From Cohaesibacter haloalkalitolerans (GTDB lineage Bacteria; Pseudomonadota; Alphaproteobacteria; Rhizobiales; Cohaesibacteraceae), in the NCBI RefSeq assembly GCF_003574655.1, contig NZ_QNUM01000001.1:124001-188000 (forward strand): DNA of 64,000 nt. Reading direction: 5' to 3'. Position numbers and translations under genes: made by a program. Below are positions 30,354 through 42,413 of the stretch, one piece after another. Under the pieces are notes generated by a model. The model had not been told where the DNA came from. It made no database searches and was given only the letters and a program-made list of their open reading frames with translations. Numbering within the stretch: position 1 is the stretch's first letter; each line of letters opens with the position of its first letter.

Positions 30354-30866
30354 TCAGCGCGCGGCACAGCGCTGAAAGGCGGGCAAATGCTTCTGCTGGG
30401 ACGCATCGCTCAGCGTATTAAACGCCGCCGTGATGTCGGCATAGTCCTTGACTGCAGGCAACAGCCTGTCGGTATAGAGACCGGCATTGTCGATTTCGGC
30501 CGTGACGCCCATCGTGCAGGCCTCTGCCAGCGTCGCCGGAACCGCAGCTCGGATTCCGACTGATTTCAGCTCGGTGTTGGCCGGAATGTCCACGCCATAC
30601 TGTGTCATGATGTCGATGAGGATGGCCTGATGCATCTGTTCGGCGCGGATGATGTTGGCAAAAGGCCGCACGGCACCAAATTTTTCCATCACGGCGTCAT
30701 AGAAGGCCTCGGCGTGATACTCATCCTGCAAGGCAGTGGTGAGCGCCGCTGCGACCGGCTGCGGCACGCTGCTGTCGGCCGCATTGGCGGGACCAGCAAA
30801 AAGCCCCGCGGCGATCAGCGCGGACATCAACACGGCCTTGGCTGTGGAGCGGGTGGTGGTGATCAT
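30354..30866 (-). CDS. secreted ferritin-like DUF2202 protein
   Basis: This 170-residue protein begins with a Sec signal peptide (basic start, hydrophobic stretch ~10-24, cleavage likely after ANA at residue 29). The mature part has the helical ferritin-like pattern of the DUF2202 family, with probable metal ligands in DEYHAEAFY, EQMHQAIL and EIDNAGLY. It may bind iron or manganese in the periplasm; no function is established. A strong GGAGGA ribosome binding site supports the start. It is monocistronic, with 213 bp free of genes upstream. Confidence 0.82.
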   Translation of the reverse strand: MITTTRSTAKAVLMSALIAAGLFAGPANAADSSVPQPVAAALTTALQDEYHAEAFYDAVMEKFGAVRPFANIIRAEQMHQAILIDIMTQYGVDIPANTELKSVGIRAAVPATLAEACTMGVTAEIDNAGLYTDRLLPAVKDYADITAAFNTLSDASQQKHLPAFQRCAAR

Positions 30867-31079
30867 GATCTATTTCCTCCGAGATCATCGGCCCGACTGC
30901 AGAGGTCTGGCATGATTGTGTTGGCATCATTATTTTCGATAATTCAAATATAATGATGGAACGGGAGAGAAATAGGGCAGCAACGCGGGAGAAGTGTAAT
31001 CACACAGTCAGATTGTGTAACCCTTTGTCGTCAGGGGTGGAGCTTTGCCCCACCCGCCATTGCAGCGCGCCGATGCCGG

Positions 31080-31925
31080 TCAATCGGAATAGGCAAGCAC
31101 GGTCTGGGCCTGTTCGCCAAGTCCTTCGATGCCCAACCGGATTGTGTCACCCGCCTTGAGGAATTGCTGCGGCTTCATGCCCATGCCGACGCCTGGTGGC
31201 GTGCCGGTGGTGATGATGTCGCCTGCGCGCAGACTGACAAAGCGACTGAGATGGGCAATGATCTGGGGCACGGTAAAGATCATGCGGGCCGTTGTGCCGC
31301 GCTGTTTGGCTTCGCCGTTGACATCGAGCCAAAGGTTGAGCTGCTGCGGGTCGGCCACTTCATCACGGGTAACGAGCCACGGGCCGACGGGACCGAAGCC
31401 ATCGCAGGATTTGCCCTTGACCCACTGACCACCATGATTGTTCTGGAAATCCCGTTCGGAAATGTCGTTGACTACGCAATAGCCGGCAACCATGTCAAGC
31501 GCATCTTCCTCGCTGACGTGGCGGACGGTCTGGTTGATGACCACGCCCAACTCCACTTCCCAGTCCATCTGGGTCGAGCCCTTCGGCATCATGACCGGAT
31601 CATTGGGGCCGGTCGGATCGCAGACTTTCATGAAGACAATCGGGTTTTCCGGCGGTGCGATCCCGACTTCGGCGGCGTGGTCGCTGTAGTTGACGCCGAT
31701 GCAGAAGAAGCGCTGGATGGTGCCGACGCAAGGCGCGATACGGACCCCTTCGGGCACAACGGGAAGCGTTGAAAGATCAAGAGCAGCAATCGCCTTGAAG
31801 GCAGCGGGGCTCAACTGGTCCGGTCCCAGATCGGGCATGTGGCCAGACAGATCGCGGCCGACGCCATCGGCGTCGAGAATGGCCGGTTTCTCGGCCCCTG
31901 CCTCACCAAATCGAAATAGCTTCAT
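31080..31925 (-). CDS. fumarylacetoacetate hydrolase family protein
   Basis: This 281-residue enzyme belongs to the FAH family, which cleaves or hydrates 2-keto acids. The family core is clear: FFCIGVNYSDHAAEVG, the metal-binding DWEVELGVVI, and KSCDGFGPVGPW followed by ITTGTPPGVGMG. It most resembles members annotated as ureidoglycolate lyase or 2,4-diketo-3-deoxy sugar acid hydrolase. The ATG at 31925 has an AAGGAGG ribosome binding site; the frame extends 17 codons further without one. It follows the quinone oxidoreductase gene by 96 bp and may be co-transcribed. Substrate is unknown. Confidence 0.88.
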   Translation of the reverse strand: MKLFRFGEAGAEKPAILDADGVGRDLSGHMPDLGPDQLSPAAFKAIAALDLSTLPVVPEGVRIAPCVGTIQRFFCIGVNYSDHAAEVGIAPPENPIVFMKVCDPTGPNDPVMMPKGSTQMDWEVELGVVINQTVRHVSEEDALDMVAGYCVVNDISERDFQNNHGGQWVKGKSCDGFGPVGPWLVTRDEVADPQQLNLWLDVNGEAKQRGTTARMIFTVPQIIAHLSRFVSLRAGDIITTGTPPGVGMGMKPQQFLKAGDTIRLGIEGLGEQAQTVLAYSD

Positions 31926-32021
31926 GCAATAGTCCTCCTTGATCAATCCATTCTTCAAATGCTGTGGGGCCATCACCGGGATGATGCCCGGCGACGAGCC
32001 CTTCTGTTGTTCAGGCTGATC

Positions 32022-33005
32022 TTAGGGGATCAGCACCAGAGAGCCGGTCGTCTTGCGGCTTTGCAGATCAATGTGGGCCTTGGCAGCGTCAGCCAGGGCG
32101 TATTCTGTCGGTTCGGCGAGCTTGATGCTGCCCGCGGAAATAGCCGCGAACAGATCCTGACTGGCCGCGTCCAGAGCCTTGCGCGTGGCAATGAAATGGG
32201 CCAGCGTCGGACGGGTCACCATCAGCGAGCCCTTGGTGGCCAGAATACCCAGATTGACCCCGTCGACCGCACCGGATGCGTTGCCGAAGCTGATCATCAG
32301 GCCGCGCGGGCGCAGGCAGTCGAGGCTGTCGACAAAGGTGTCCTTGCCGACGCCATCAAATACCACCGGAAGCTTGGCGCCATCGTTGATTTCCAAGACC
32401 CGTTCCGGAACCGATTCGGTTCGATAGTTGATGACATGGTCACAGCCGAGCGCCTTGACCAGTTCGGCCTTTTCCTCGGAGCCGACCGTGCCGATGACCG
32501 TTGCGCCGAGCGCCTTGAGCCATTGCACGGCGATCTGGCCCACCCCGCCCGCAGCGGCGTGGAACAGCACCGTCTCGCCTGCCTTGACTGGATAGATCTG
32601 GCGGATGAGATATTGCACTGTGAGACCCTTGAGCATGCAGGATGCCGCTGTCTTGGCCGGAATGCTGGTCGGCAGCAACACGGCAGTTGCAGCATTGATG
32701 ACATTGTGCGTGGCATAGGAACCGATCGGCCCGGAGCAATAGGCAACCCGATCACCGATCCGTACGCCGGTCACATCCTCTCCGATCGCTTCCACAAGGC
32801 CAGCGGCCTCGCCACCGAGCCCGGTGGGCATGGGCAGCTTGTAAAGACCCGAACGGTGATAGGTGTCGATGAAATTCACGCCAATGGCCTCGTGGCGTAC
32901 GAGAATCTGGTCCGGCTTCAGCTCGGGAATGTCCCGTTCCACGAGCTGCATCTGGTCCGGTCCTCCGTGAGCGTTGATCTCGATTCGAGACATCTTGCGC
33001 ATCAT
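32022..33005 (-). CDS. NADPH:quinone oxidoreductase, zinc-free MDR family
   Basis: This 327-residue medium-chain dehydrogenase/reductase lacks the zinc ligands and matches the QOR (quinone oxidoreductase) branch. The substrate side has GVNFIDTYHRSGLY, and the cofactor side has the NADPH-binding AAAGGVGQIAVQ. Such enzymes reduce quinones or enals using NADPH. A GGGGGA element stands very close to the first of two adjacent ATGs; starting at the second or at MSRIE is also possible. It is divergent from the hybrid kinase gene. Its partnership with the downstream FAH gene is uncertain. Confidence 0.9.
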   Translation of the reverse strand: MMRKMSRIEINAHGGPDQMQLVERDIPELKPDQILVRHEAIGVNFIDTYHRSGLYKLPMPTGLGGEAAGLVEAIGEDVTGVRIGDRVAYCSGPIGSYATHNVINAATAVLLPTSIPAKTAASCMLKGLTVQYLIRQIYPVKAGETVLFHAAAGGVGQIAVQWLKALGATVIGTVGSEEKAELVKALGCDHVINYRTESVPERVLEINDGAKLPVVFDGVGKDTFVDSLDCLRPRGLMISFGNASGAVDGVNLGILATKGSLMVTRPTLAHFIATRKALDAASQDLFAAISAGSIKLAEPTEYALADAAKAHIDLQSRKTTGSLVLIP

Positions 33006-33194
33006 ATCCCCCGATCATGATTTTGGTTTCTCTGCAAATCGATCTATGAAATTATGCCAGTGGAGCGAAATTGCAACGTCTTTCTATGCTTTGGTCGGAC
33101 TGGGGACGGCCTGAAGACGAACTGGCGGTACATGACAACAATTTGGTCACTGCCTTGTGCTAACAAGAGTGAAGAGACATAGCCGGAAGATTTC

Positions 33195-35555
33195 ATGCCA
33201 CATCCTCGCACCCTGTTCGAAGCACCAGCCAGGCGGCCACACAAAGCCCGCTTTCTGCTGATTCCGCTCGGATTTCTGCTGTTCGCAGGTGGTGCCTTCG
33301 CACTCACTCTTGGCGGCGCCATGATCTGGGTCGGCGCGCTGGTCTGGCTGATCTGCGGCGCACTGGCTGCCGTTCTGATCCTGCAGTCGGTTGGCCGTGC
33401 AACGTTGCGGCCGGAACGGGAGGAAGCGCTGCGCGCCCAGATGGAACAGCTGGACCTTGCGTGCGAAAATCTTCTCGACCAGAACTGGGAACTGCGCGAG
33501 GCGGAGCAGAAATACAAGGCGCTTCTGACCCGGCAGGGAGACATCATCCTGCATCTGGACAAACAGGGCGAAGTGCTGTTTGCCAATGCGCCGTTCGAGA
33601 CCTATTTCGAGGGCAGCACGACCCGCTCGCCCTTCAGGCTTGACGCTGCCGAGGCAACCGGGCTGGAGGTGGATGGCACCAGCGACAACAGCCCTGGCCA
33701 CGATCCATTGTGGGAAAAGCAAATAGAGACCCGCACCGGGCCGCAGTGGTTCCGCTGGACAGAAACGCTGATGCGCTCGGTGCACAAGGACAGTGGCACG
33801 CGGCTGGTCATTGCCCGCGACATTTCCGCCTTCCGCAAGGTGGAAGCGGCGAGCGAGGCCAAATCCCGCTTTCTTGCCACCATCAGTCACGAAATGCGCA
33901 CCCCGCTCAACGGCATCATCGGCATGGCCAATCTGCTGGAATCGACCCCCCTTTCCGCCGAGCAGGCCAGTTACAGTCAGGCCCTGCGGCAATCGGGAAC
34001 GGCGCTTCTGGCGCTGGTCAATGACGTGCTCGATCTTTCCCGTATCGAGGCAGGCAAGATGACCCTTTCCTATGAGTGGAGCTCGCCGACGCGCCTGATG
34101 GAAGACGTGGTCGAGCTGCTGGCGCCGGATGCGCAGGAAAAGGGTCTGTCCGTTGCCTCGTGGGTCGGCGCCAATGTGCCCGACAAGCTGCTGATCGACC
34201 CGGTTCGGGTGCGGCAGATTCTGGTCAATCTGCTGGGCAATGCCATCAAGTTCACCGCCGAGGGTGCCATCAATCTGTCGCTGTCGCTGGAGGGCGAACC
34301 GGTCGAGGGAGAAATGGTGACGCTGGTGATGGCTGTGCGGGACACAGGCCCGGGCATCGCCGAAGAGATGCATGCCCGCCTGTTCGAGGAATTCGAGCAG
34401 GCCGACACCACGCGGTCTCGCCAGCATGAGGGGACCGGGCTCGGCCTTGCCATTTCCCGCCGTCTGGCCCGCATGATGGATGGCGACATCAACCTGTCGA
34501 GTGTTGCAGGCAAGGGCTCGACCTTCAGCCTGCGTATTGAGGCAGCCTGGCTCAATGACGAGGCCCCGGAGGCGGATGACCCGGCGGCGATGGACATTCC
34601 GTCAATTCTTCACGGCGATATTCTGGTCGGCATCGACCTGACCAAGGCTGACGAGCGGGCACTGTTTGCCTATTGCCACGACTGGGGCATCACCTTTCAT
34701 GCCTTCAGCTTTGAGCAATGGCGCACGGCGGGCCGGGAGATCGCGCCCGATCACCTGCTGATCAACGGCGCAGAGCCGGACAAGGCCACGGAAATCTTCG
34801 CCGAATTCGACCCCATGCGGGGCGGTCGTCTCACCCGACCGCTGCCACGCAGCCGGATCATCCTGCTTGAGCCGGGCGAGCGCCGGATCATTCCGCAAAT
34901 GCGCAACTGCGGCATCAGTGCCTATCTGGTCAAGCCGGTACGCCAGCTTTCGTTGCGGCAGGCCCTGTTGGGGCATCCGGATCACCACCCCGACCATCAT
35001 GTCGATCAGGCCAGCCGAACCAATGAGACCGAGGGGCGCTTTCCGGCAGACGAGCGGCCTCACAGTGCCACCGCCTCTGCCATCCCCCCCGCCAGCACGG
35101 AGCCAACAGATAAGAGCAAATCGGTGGACCTTGCGGTAAAGGCATCCGAAAGACCTGCCCGTATCCTGCTGGTCGAGGACAATGCCATCAATGCCCTGCT
35201 GGCCCGCACGGTGCTGGACAAGGCAGGCATGAAAACCTGTCTTGTCGGGTCGGGAGCAGAAGCCCTTGAAGCCTATGGCAAGGATGCCCCCTTTGATCTG
35301 GCGCTGCTCGATCTGCACATGCCGGACATGGACGGGCTGACACTGTTCGATGCGATGCTGGCCATCGACAGGGAACGAGGCCACACTGTGCCCAAGCTCG
35401 CCTTTACCGCAGATGCGCTGCAAGAAACCCGCGCCGCCTGTCTGGAACGGGGCTTTGCGGACTATATTATCAAGCCGGTACAGCCGGAAGAACTTGTCGA
35501 AATACTCCGTCGGGTTCTTGATAAAAGAGACACATGTCACAAAACTGTACTATAA
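33195..35555 (+). CDS. hybrid sensor histidine kinase with C-terminal receiver
   Basis: This 786-residue protein has two N-terminal transmembrane helices (~20-39, 42-64), a short coiled segment, a PAS-like domain (~105-215), a HisKA domain with His232 in ATISHEMRTPLNG, and an ATPase domain with LLGNAIKFT, DTGPGIA and GTGLGLAI. A middle receiver-like region (~475-640) has lost the phospho-accepting aspartate, followed by a histidine-rich linker (HPDHHPDHH). The C-terminal receiver is intact, with Asp706 in LLDLHMPDMDG and Lys in IIKPVQ. It should pass phosphate to an unseen phosphotransfer protein. No partner gene is adjacent. Confidence 0.9.
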   Translation: MPHPRTLFEAPARRPHKARFLLIPLGFLLFAGGAFALTLGGAMIWVGALVWLICGALAAVLILQSVGRATLRPEREEALRAQMEQLDLACENLLDQNWELREAEQKYKALLTRQGDIILHLDKQGEVLFANAPFETYFEGSTTRSPFRLDAAEATGLEVDGTSDNSPGHDPLWEKQIETRTGPQWFRWTETLMRSVHKDSGTRLVIARDISAFRKVEAASEAKSRFLATISHEMRTPLNGIIGMANLLESTPLSAEQASYSQALRQSGTALLALVNDVLDLSRIEAGKMTLSYEWSSPTRLMEDVVELLAPDAQEKGLSVASWVGANVPDKLLIDPVRVRQILVNLLGNAIKFTAEGAINLSLSLEGEPVEGEMVTLVMAVRDTGPGIAEEMHARLFEEFEQADTTRSRQHEGTGLGLAISRRLARMMDGDINLSSVAGKGSTFSLRIEAAWLNDEAPEADDPAAMDIPSILHGDILVGIDLTKADERALFAYCHDWGITFHAFSFEQWRTAGREIAPDHLLINGAEPDKATEIFAEFDPMRGGRLTRPLPRSRIILLEPGERRIIPQMRNCGISAYLVKPVRQLSLRQALLGHPDHHPDHHVDQASRTNETEGRFPADERPHSATASAIPPASTEPTDKSKSVDLAVKASERPARILLVEDNAINALLARTVLDKAGMKTCLVGSGAEALEAYGKDAPFDLALLDLHMPDMDGLTLFDAMLAIDRERGHTVPKLAFTADALQETRAACLERGFADYIIKPVQPEELVEILRRVLDKRDTCHKTVL

Positions 35556-35811
35556 TTTCTTTAGGGGTCCGCTAGATGAAATAATTGGTCTCGTTTCGCT
35601 TCCCACATGATTCGGGCATGGAGTTGGTGTTTGATCTCGGTCTTTGGTAGAGGAACCTGTGGCAAATCAAATATCTAAGTCCACGACCATGCTATGTGGC
35701 GCACGTTACGAACCTGAAGGCCCGCACGATTAAGACGGGCCGCGCATAATCGACATTGTAAGCGCAGCGAATCGATCGCCCGGCTCTTGATCGTCTAGGA
35801 GGACGAAAACG

Positions 35812-36783
35812 ATGGCCATGCTGGATAACAATACCGATTTTGACATCGGTGGCGCGCCCTGCCCGCCGCCTCCAGTGCTTAAACCAAACCTTTCCAGCAA
35901 GCTGATGGCGGCCCTGAGGCGCAACCGGCTCCGGGATGGTTATCCCATCAGCAGCAAGCCCATCACACTTGGACGCGTGGGGTCGCTGGAAATCCGTCTG
36001 GCCCAGACCGAGCGCGAAATCCGCAAGGCCCAGCGCCTGCGCTACAAGGTATTCTACAAGGAAATGGCTGCCAAACCGGACAGCCAGACCAAGTTCACCC
36101 GTCGCGATGCCGACGCCTATGACGCCATTTGCGACCATCTACTGGTGCTCGATCACGAGCCGCCGAAAAAGAAGTTCCGCCGTCACGAACCGCGGATCGT
36201 GGGTACATACCGTCTGTTGCGTCAGGAAATGGCCAACCTCTATGGCGGTTTCTACACCGCTTCAGAATTCAATATCAGCCCCGTCATCAACAACCATCCG
36301 GACCGTCGCTTTCTGGAGCTGGGCCGCTCCTGCGTCCTCAAGGACTATCGCACCAAACGCACAATCGAACTGCTGTGGCAGGGGATCTGGGCCTATGTGC
36401 AGATTCACAAGATCGACGTGATGATCGGCTGCGCCTCCATTCAGGGCACCAATCCGAAGGAACTGGCAGAACCGCTCACGTTTCTGTCAAAGCTGGGCAA
36501 GGCCCCGGATGAATGGTCCGTCGGCGCCCTGCCGCACCTCAGCGTGCCGCTGGAACAGATGAACCCGGACGAGATCAACGATAAGGCCGCGCTGCGTCGC
36601 CTGCCGCCCCTGCTCAAGGCCTATATGCGGCTTGGCTGCTATTTCAGCACCAACGCCATGGTCGATCACCAGTTCGGCACCACCGATGTGCTCATCGTTC
36701 TGCCGGTGGAAAACATGGACCCGAAATATATCGAGCATTACAGCACGGCCAATGTGAAAGACGCAGTCGCCATGCATCAGTAA
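35812..36783 (+). CDS. olsB: ornithine N-acyltransferase-like GNAT protein (OlsB type)
   Basis: This 323-residue protein matches OlsB, which transfers a 3-hydroxyacyl chain from acyl carrier protein to ornithine, the first step in making ornithine lipids, the phosphorus-free membrane lipids of many alphaproteobacteria. Conserved stretches include LGRVGSLEIRLAQTE, AQRLRYKVFY, GTYRLLRQEMA, FLELGRSCVL and QFGTTDVLIVLPV. The ATG follows a TAGGAGG ribosome binding site. No olsA-type O-acyltransferase is adjacent; the plsC-like gene lies 15 kb away. A terminator follows. A related GNAT/hemolysin-type acyltransferase of different substrate is the alternative. Confidence 0.85.
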   Translation: MAMLDNNTDFDIGGAPCPPPPVLKPNLSSKLMAALRRNRLRDGYPISSKPITLGRVGSLEIRLAQTEREIRKAQRLRYKVFYKEMAAKPDSQTKFTRRDADAYDAICDHLLVLDHEPPKKKFRRHEPRIVGTYRLLRQEMANLYGGFYTASEFNISPVINNHPDRRFLELGRSCVLKDYRTKRTIELLWQGIWAYVQIHKIDVMIGCASIQGTNPKELAEPLTFLSKLGKAPDEWSVGALPHLSVPLEQMNPDEINDKAALRRLPPLLKAYMRLGCYFSTNAMVDHQFGTTDVLIVLPVENMDPKYIEHYSTANVKDAVAMHQ

Positions 36784-36850
36784 GGGATGCCCGGCGGAGG
36801 GATCCTGACCTTCGGGCAAGCTTTGCTGACAGCTTGAGCGCTGCATAACA

Positions 36851-36892
36851 AAAAAAGGGGGAGCATCGGGTGATGCTTCCCCTTTCTTTTTT
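36851..36892. terminator. bidirectional terminator between olsB and maeB
   Basis: An 11-bp stem (GGGGGAGCATC / GATGCTTCCCC, one G-T pair) with a GGGT loop has TTTCTTTTTT on the plus side and, on the minus side, a run of T opposite the preceding A7. It separates convergent genes. Confidence 0.88.
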
Positions 36893-36916
36893 CGACGATT
36901 GAACTCCCGAGAAGAA

Positions 36917-39205
<2,289 letters not shown>

Positions 39206-39540
39206 TGTAGTCTCCAATCATTTTTTGGCACAGCTTTTTTATGTAAAGCGTCTTATCCCTGGCTACTCAGTCAAACCTCGCACGGCTCCGCTCCTCCAGA
39301 ACATGCGAATAATCAAAAATAGAAAATTTAATAATCTGACTGGTCGAATTTTGTGAGCAATAGTAGATGCTCTCCCATATCTCGCCATATTAGGGTAAGC
39401 AGTTATTCACATTACACCTTCGTCTTAGGTGAAACAATTCGTCAAAATGGCTCAGTGGTGGCCCTCAAGCAGAGGACTTGATAGATTGCCGCCGATTGGC
39501 ACCCTCAGATTCGCGATAACCACGGAAGCACCAGAAATAC

Positions 39541-42261
39541 ATGTCGAGCGCCGGGCAAGAAAAATCATCTGCAAACGAAACTCCATCCCCAAAGGCAACG
39601 CCGATGATGGAGCAGTATATCGAGATCAAGACGGCCAATCCCGACAGCCTGCTGTTCTATCGCATGGGCGACTTCTACGAGCTGTTTTTTGACGATGCGC
39701 GCGAGGCTTCGCAGGCGCTGGGCATCACGCTGACCAAACGCGGCAAGCATCTGGGCGAAGATATTCCGATGTGCGGTGTGCCTATTCACGCAGCCGAAGG
39801 CTATCTGGAGCGGCTGATCGCGCTCGGCTACAAGGTGGCGGTCTGCGAACAGACCGAAGACCCGGCCGAGGCCAAGAAGCGCGGCGCAAAATCGGTCGTC
39901 AAGCGCGACGTCATCCGCCTGATCACGCCGGGCACCCTCACCGAGGACAGCCTGCTCGATGCCTCCAGCTCGAACTATCTGGCCGCCATAGCCCGGGTCA
40001 AGTCCGGTGATGAGGGGCAGCTTTACGGCCTTTCATGGCTCGAGCTTTCCACCGGCGACTATGGCGTTCTGGCGCTGGATAACTTGCGCCTTGGGGCAGA
40101 GCTGGCACGGATCGACGCCCGCGAGGTGATCATTGCCGATCACATGCTGATGGACGAGGACATCCGGCCGCTGAAGGATACGCTTCGGGCCAGTTTCTCG
40201 CCGGTGCCGCGCGCCTTCTTTGACGGGGCGACGGCAGAAGACCGGCTGCTCGACTATTTCGGGCTGTCGACACTGGATGGCCATGGCCTTTATCAACGGG
40301 TCGAACTGATGGCGGCAAGCGCCATTCTGGCCTATGTCGAGAAGACCCAGCTTGGTGCCCGACCACCGCTCAACCCGCCGGTGCGGGAGCTTTCCGGCCG
40401 GACGATGGCTATCGATTCGGCCACCCGCGCCAACCTTGAGCTGGTCCGGACCCTCTCGGGCGACAAGAAGGGCAGCCTCCTGTCAGTGATCGACCGCACG
40501 GTAACCGGCGGCGGATCGCGCCTGTTGTCTGCACGACTGGCAGCACCCTTGGCCGATCTGGCGCCCATTCTGGAGCGGCAGGATTCGGTCGGCTGGTTTC
40601 TGGAGAACAGCCGCATCAGGGAAGACCTGCTGGACGATCTGAAGTCCGCACCGGACATGCTGCGGGCGCTGTCGCGGCTGGCGCTGGATCGCGGTGGCCC
40701 ACGGGATATCGGCGCCATTCGCAGCGGCTTCGACACGGTGCTGAGCCTTGTCGGCCATATGGTCAGCTCGGCGGATGAGGCGAACCTGCCCGCAGAGCTT
40801 GAGGAGGCACGTCAGGCGTTGACCGCGATGCCGCGACAGCTCGGCGACCTGCTCGTCGGGGCGCTTGATGACGAACTGCCGCTGCAGAAGCGCGACGGCG
40901 GTTTCGTGCGTCGGGGCTATGACGGCAGCCTTGATGAATTGCGGTCGCTGCGCGACGAAAGCCGCAGGGTCATTGCCTCGCTGCAGGCCAATTATGCGGA
41001 GCTGAGCGGCATCAAGTCGGTCAAGGTCAAGCACAACAACGTGCTGGGCTATTTCATTGAGGTCACCGCCAACAATGCCGACCGGCTTATGTCCGCACCG
41101 CTCAACGAGACCTTCATCCATCGCCAGACCCTTGCCAACGCGGTGCGTTTTACCACCACCGAACTGGCCGATCTGGAAGCGCGCATCGCCTCGGCGGGTG
41201 CCAAGGTCGTGGCCATTGAGCTGGAGATTTTCGAGCATCTGCGCGAAGCGGTGCTCTCGGCGCAGGAGATCATCAAGAAGGCCGCCCGCGCCATTGCCGT
41301 GCTCGATGTTTCCATTGCCCTTGCCCGCCTTGCCGAGGAGCGGAACTATTGCCGACCACGGGTCGATGACAGTCTGGCCTTCGATATCCGCAATGGCCGC
41401 CACCCGGTGGTGGAACTGGCGCTGCAGCGCGAGGGCGACGACCCCTTCGTCGCCAACGATTGTGACCTCAGCCCCGCTGGAAGCCACCTTCATGGCCGCA
41501 TCTGGCTGATGACCGGCCCCAACATGGCCGGTAAATCGACCTTCCTAAGGCAAAATGCGCTGATTGCCATTCTCGCCCAGATGGGATCGTTCGTTCCCGC
41601 AGAGACGGCCCACATCGGCCTTGTCGACCGGCTGTTCTCCCGTGTTGGTGCCGCCGATGATCTGGCACGAGGCCGCTCCACCTTCATGGTGGAAATGGTC
41701 GAGACGGCCGCCATCCTCAATCAGGCAGGCGAACGATCCCTCGTCATTCTGGACGAGATCGGTCGCGGCACGGCGACCTTTGACGGCCTGTCCATCGCCT
41801 GGGCAACCATCGAAAACCTGCATGAAGTCAACCGGGCCCGCGCCCTGTTTGCCACCCATTACCACGAGCTGACAGTGCTGCATGAAAAGCTGCCACGGCT
41901 CATCAACGCCACCGTCAAGGTCAAGGAATGGCAGGGTGAAGTGGTGTTCCTGCACCAGATCGTGCCGGGTGCTGCCGACCGCTCCTATGGCATTCAGGTG
42001 GCCAAGCTCGCCGGGCTGCCCGAGCCGGTCATTGCCCGCGCCCGTGATGTGTTGCAACATCTGGAAGAGGGCGACCGCCAGTCACCGGCAACGACCATTG
42101 ACGATCTGCCGCTGTTCTCCGTCTCCGTGCAGAAGAGCCAGCCCAAGGCGGAAGAGAAGGATGACCTGCGAGACGCGCTGAAGAGGATCGACCCGGACGA
42201 CCTCAGCCCGCGTGAAGCCCACGAGGCGCTCTATCGCCTCAAAGCCCTGTTGCAGGACTGA
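39541..42261 (+). CDS. mutS: DNA mismatch repair protein MutS
   Basis: MutS recognises mispaired bases and starts mismatch repair with MutL. The 906-residue protein has the mismatch-binding Phe-x-Glu motif in MGDFYELFF (residues ~42-50), the lever and clamp regions, and the ABC-type ATPase with Walker [31 protein letters not shown] (Walker B) and the FATHYHELT switch. Length is normal. The ATG at 39541 is used; an ATG at 39604 (MMEQYIE) is another option that keeps all domains. It leads a long plus-strand housekeeping run (glnD, murJ, trpS). Confidence 0.97.
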   Translation: MSSAGQEKSSANETPSPKATPMMEQYIEIKTANPDSLLFYRMGDFYELFFDDAREASQALGITLTKRGKHLGEDIPMCGVPIHAAEGYLERLIALGYKVAVCEQTEDPAEAKKRGAKSVVKRDVIRLITPGTLTEDSLLDASSSNYLAAIARVKSGDEGQLYGLSWLELSTGDYGVLALDNLRLGAELARIDAREVIIADHMLMDEDIRPLKDTLRASFSPVPRAFFDGATAEDRLLDYFGLSTLDGHGLYQRVELMAASAILAYVEKTQLGARPPLNPPVRELSGRTMAIDSATRANLELVRTLSGDKKGSLLSVIDRTVTGGGSRLLSARLAAPLADLAPILERQDSVGWFLENSRIREDLLDDLKSAPDMLRALSRLALDRGGPRDIGAIRSGFDTVLSLVGHMVSSADEANLPAELEEARQALTAMPRQLGDLLVGALDDELPLQKRDGGFVRRGYDGSLDELRSLRDESRRVIASLQANYAELSGIKSVKVKHNNVLGYFIEVTANNADRLMSAPLNETFIHRQTLANAVRFTTTELADLEARIASAGAKVVAIELEIFEHLREAVLSAQEIIKKAARAIAVLDVSIALARLAEERNYCRPRVDDSLAFDIRNGRHPVVELALQREGDDPFVANDCDLSPAGSHLHGRIWLMTGPNMAGKSTFLRQNALIAILAQMGSFVPAETAHIGLVDRLFSRVGAADDLARGRSTFMVEMVETAAILNQAGERSLVILDEIGRGTATFDGLSIAWATIENLHEVNRARALFATHYHELTVLHEKLPRLINATVKVKEWQGEVVFLHQIVPGAADRSYGIQVAKLAGLPEPVIARARDVLQHLEEGDRQSPATTIDDLPLFSVSVQKSQPKAEEKDDLRDALKRIDPDDLSPREAHEALYRLKALLQD

Positions 42262-42413
42262 TTGCAGATTGCAAGGGAATGGCAGGGAGCTGGTTTGCGC
42301 ATCCCTGCCGCTATACTATATTGAAACGCATGTTATTTTGATCGGCTTAACCAGAAATCAAGTGTATTTATGGCATTGCTTGACACCAGCGATAAACGAC
42401 AAGGCTAACGAAC

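Noticed and set aside
35719-35741. GGCCCG/CGGGCC stem upstream of olsB as terminator or Pho box
   Set aside because: No T run follows and no PhoB direct repeat is visible; a 6-bp stem with 11-nt loop is common by chance in GC-rich DNA.
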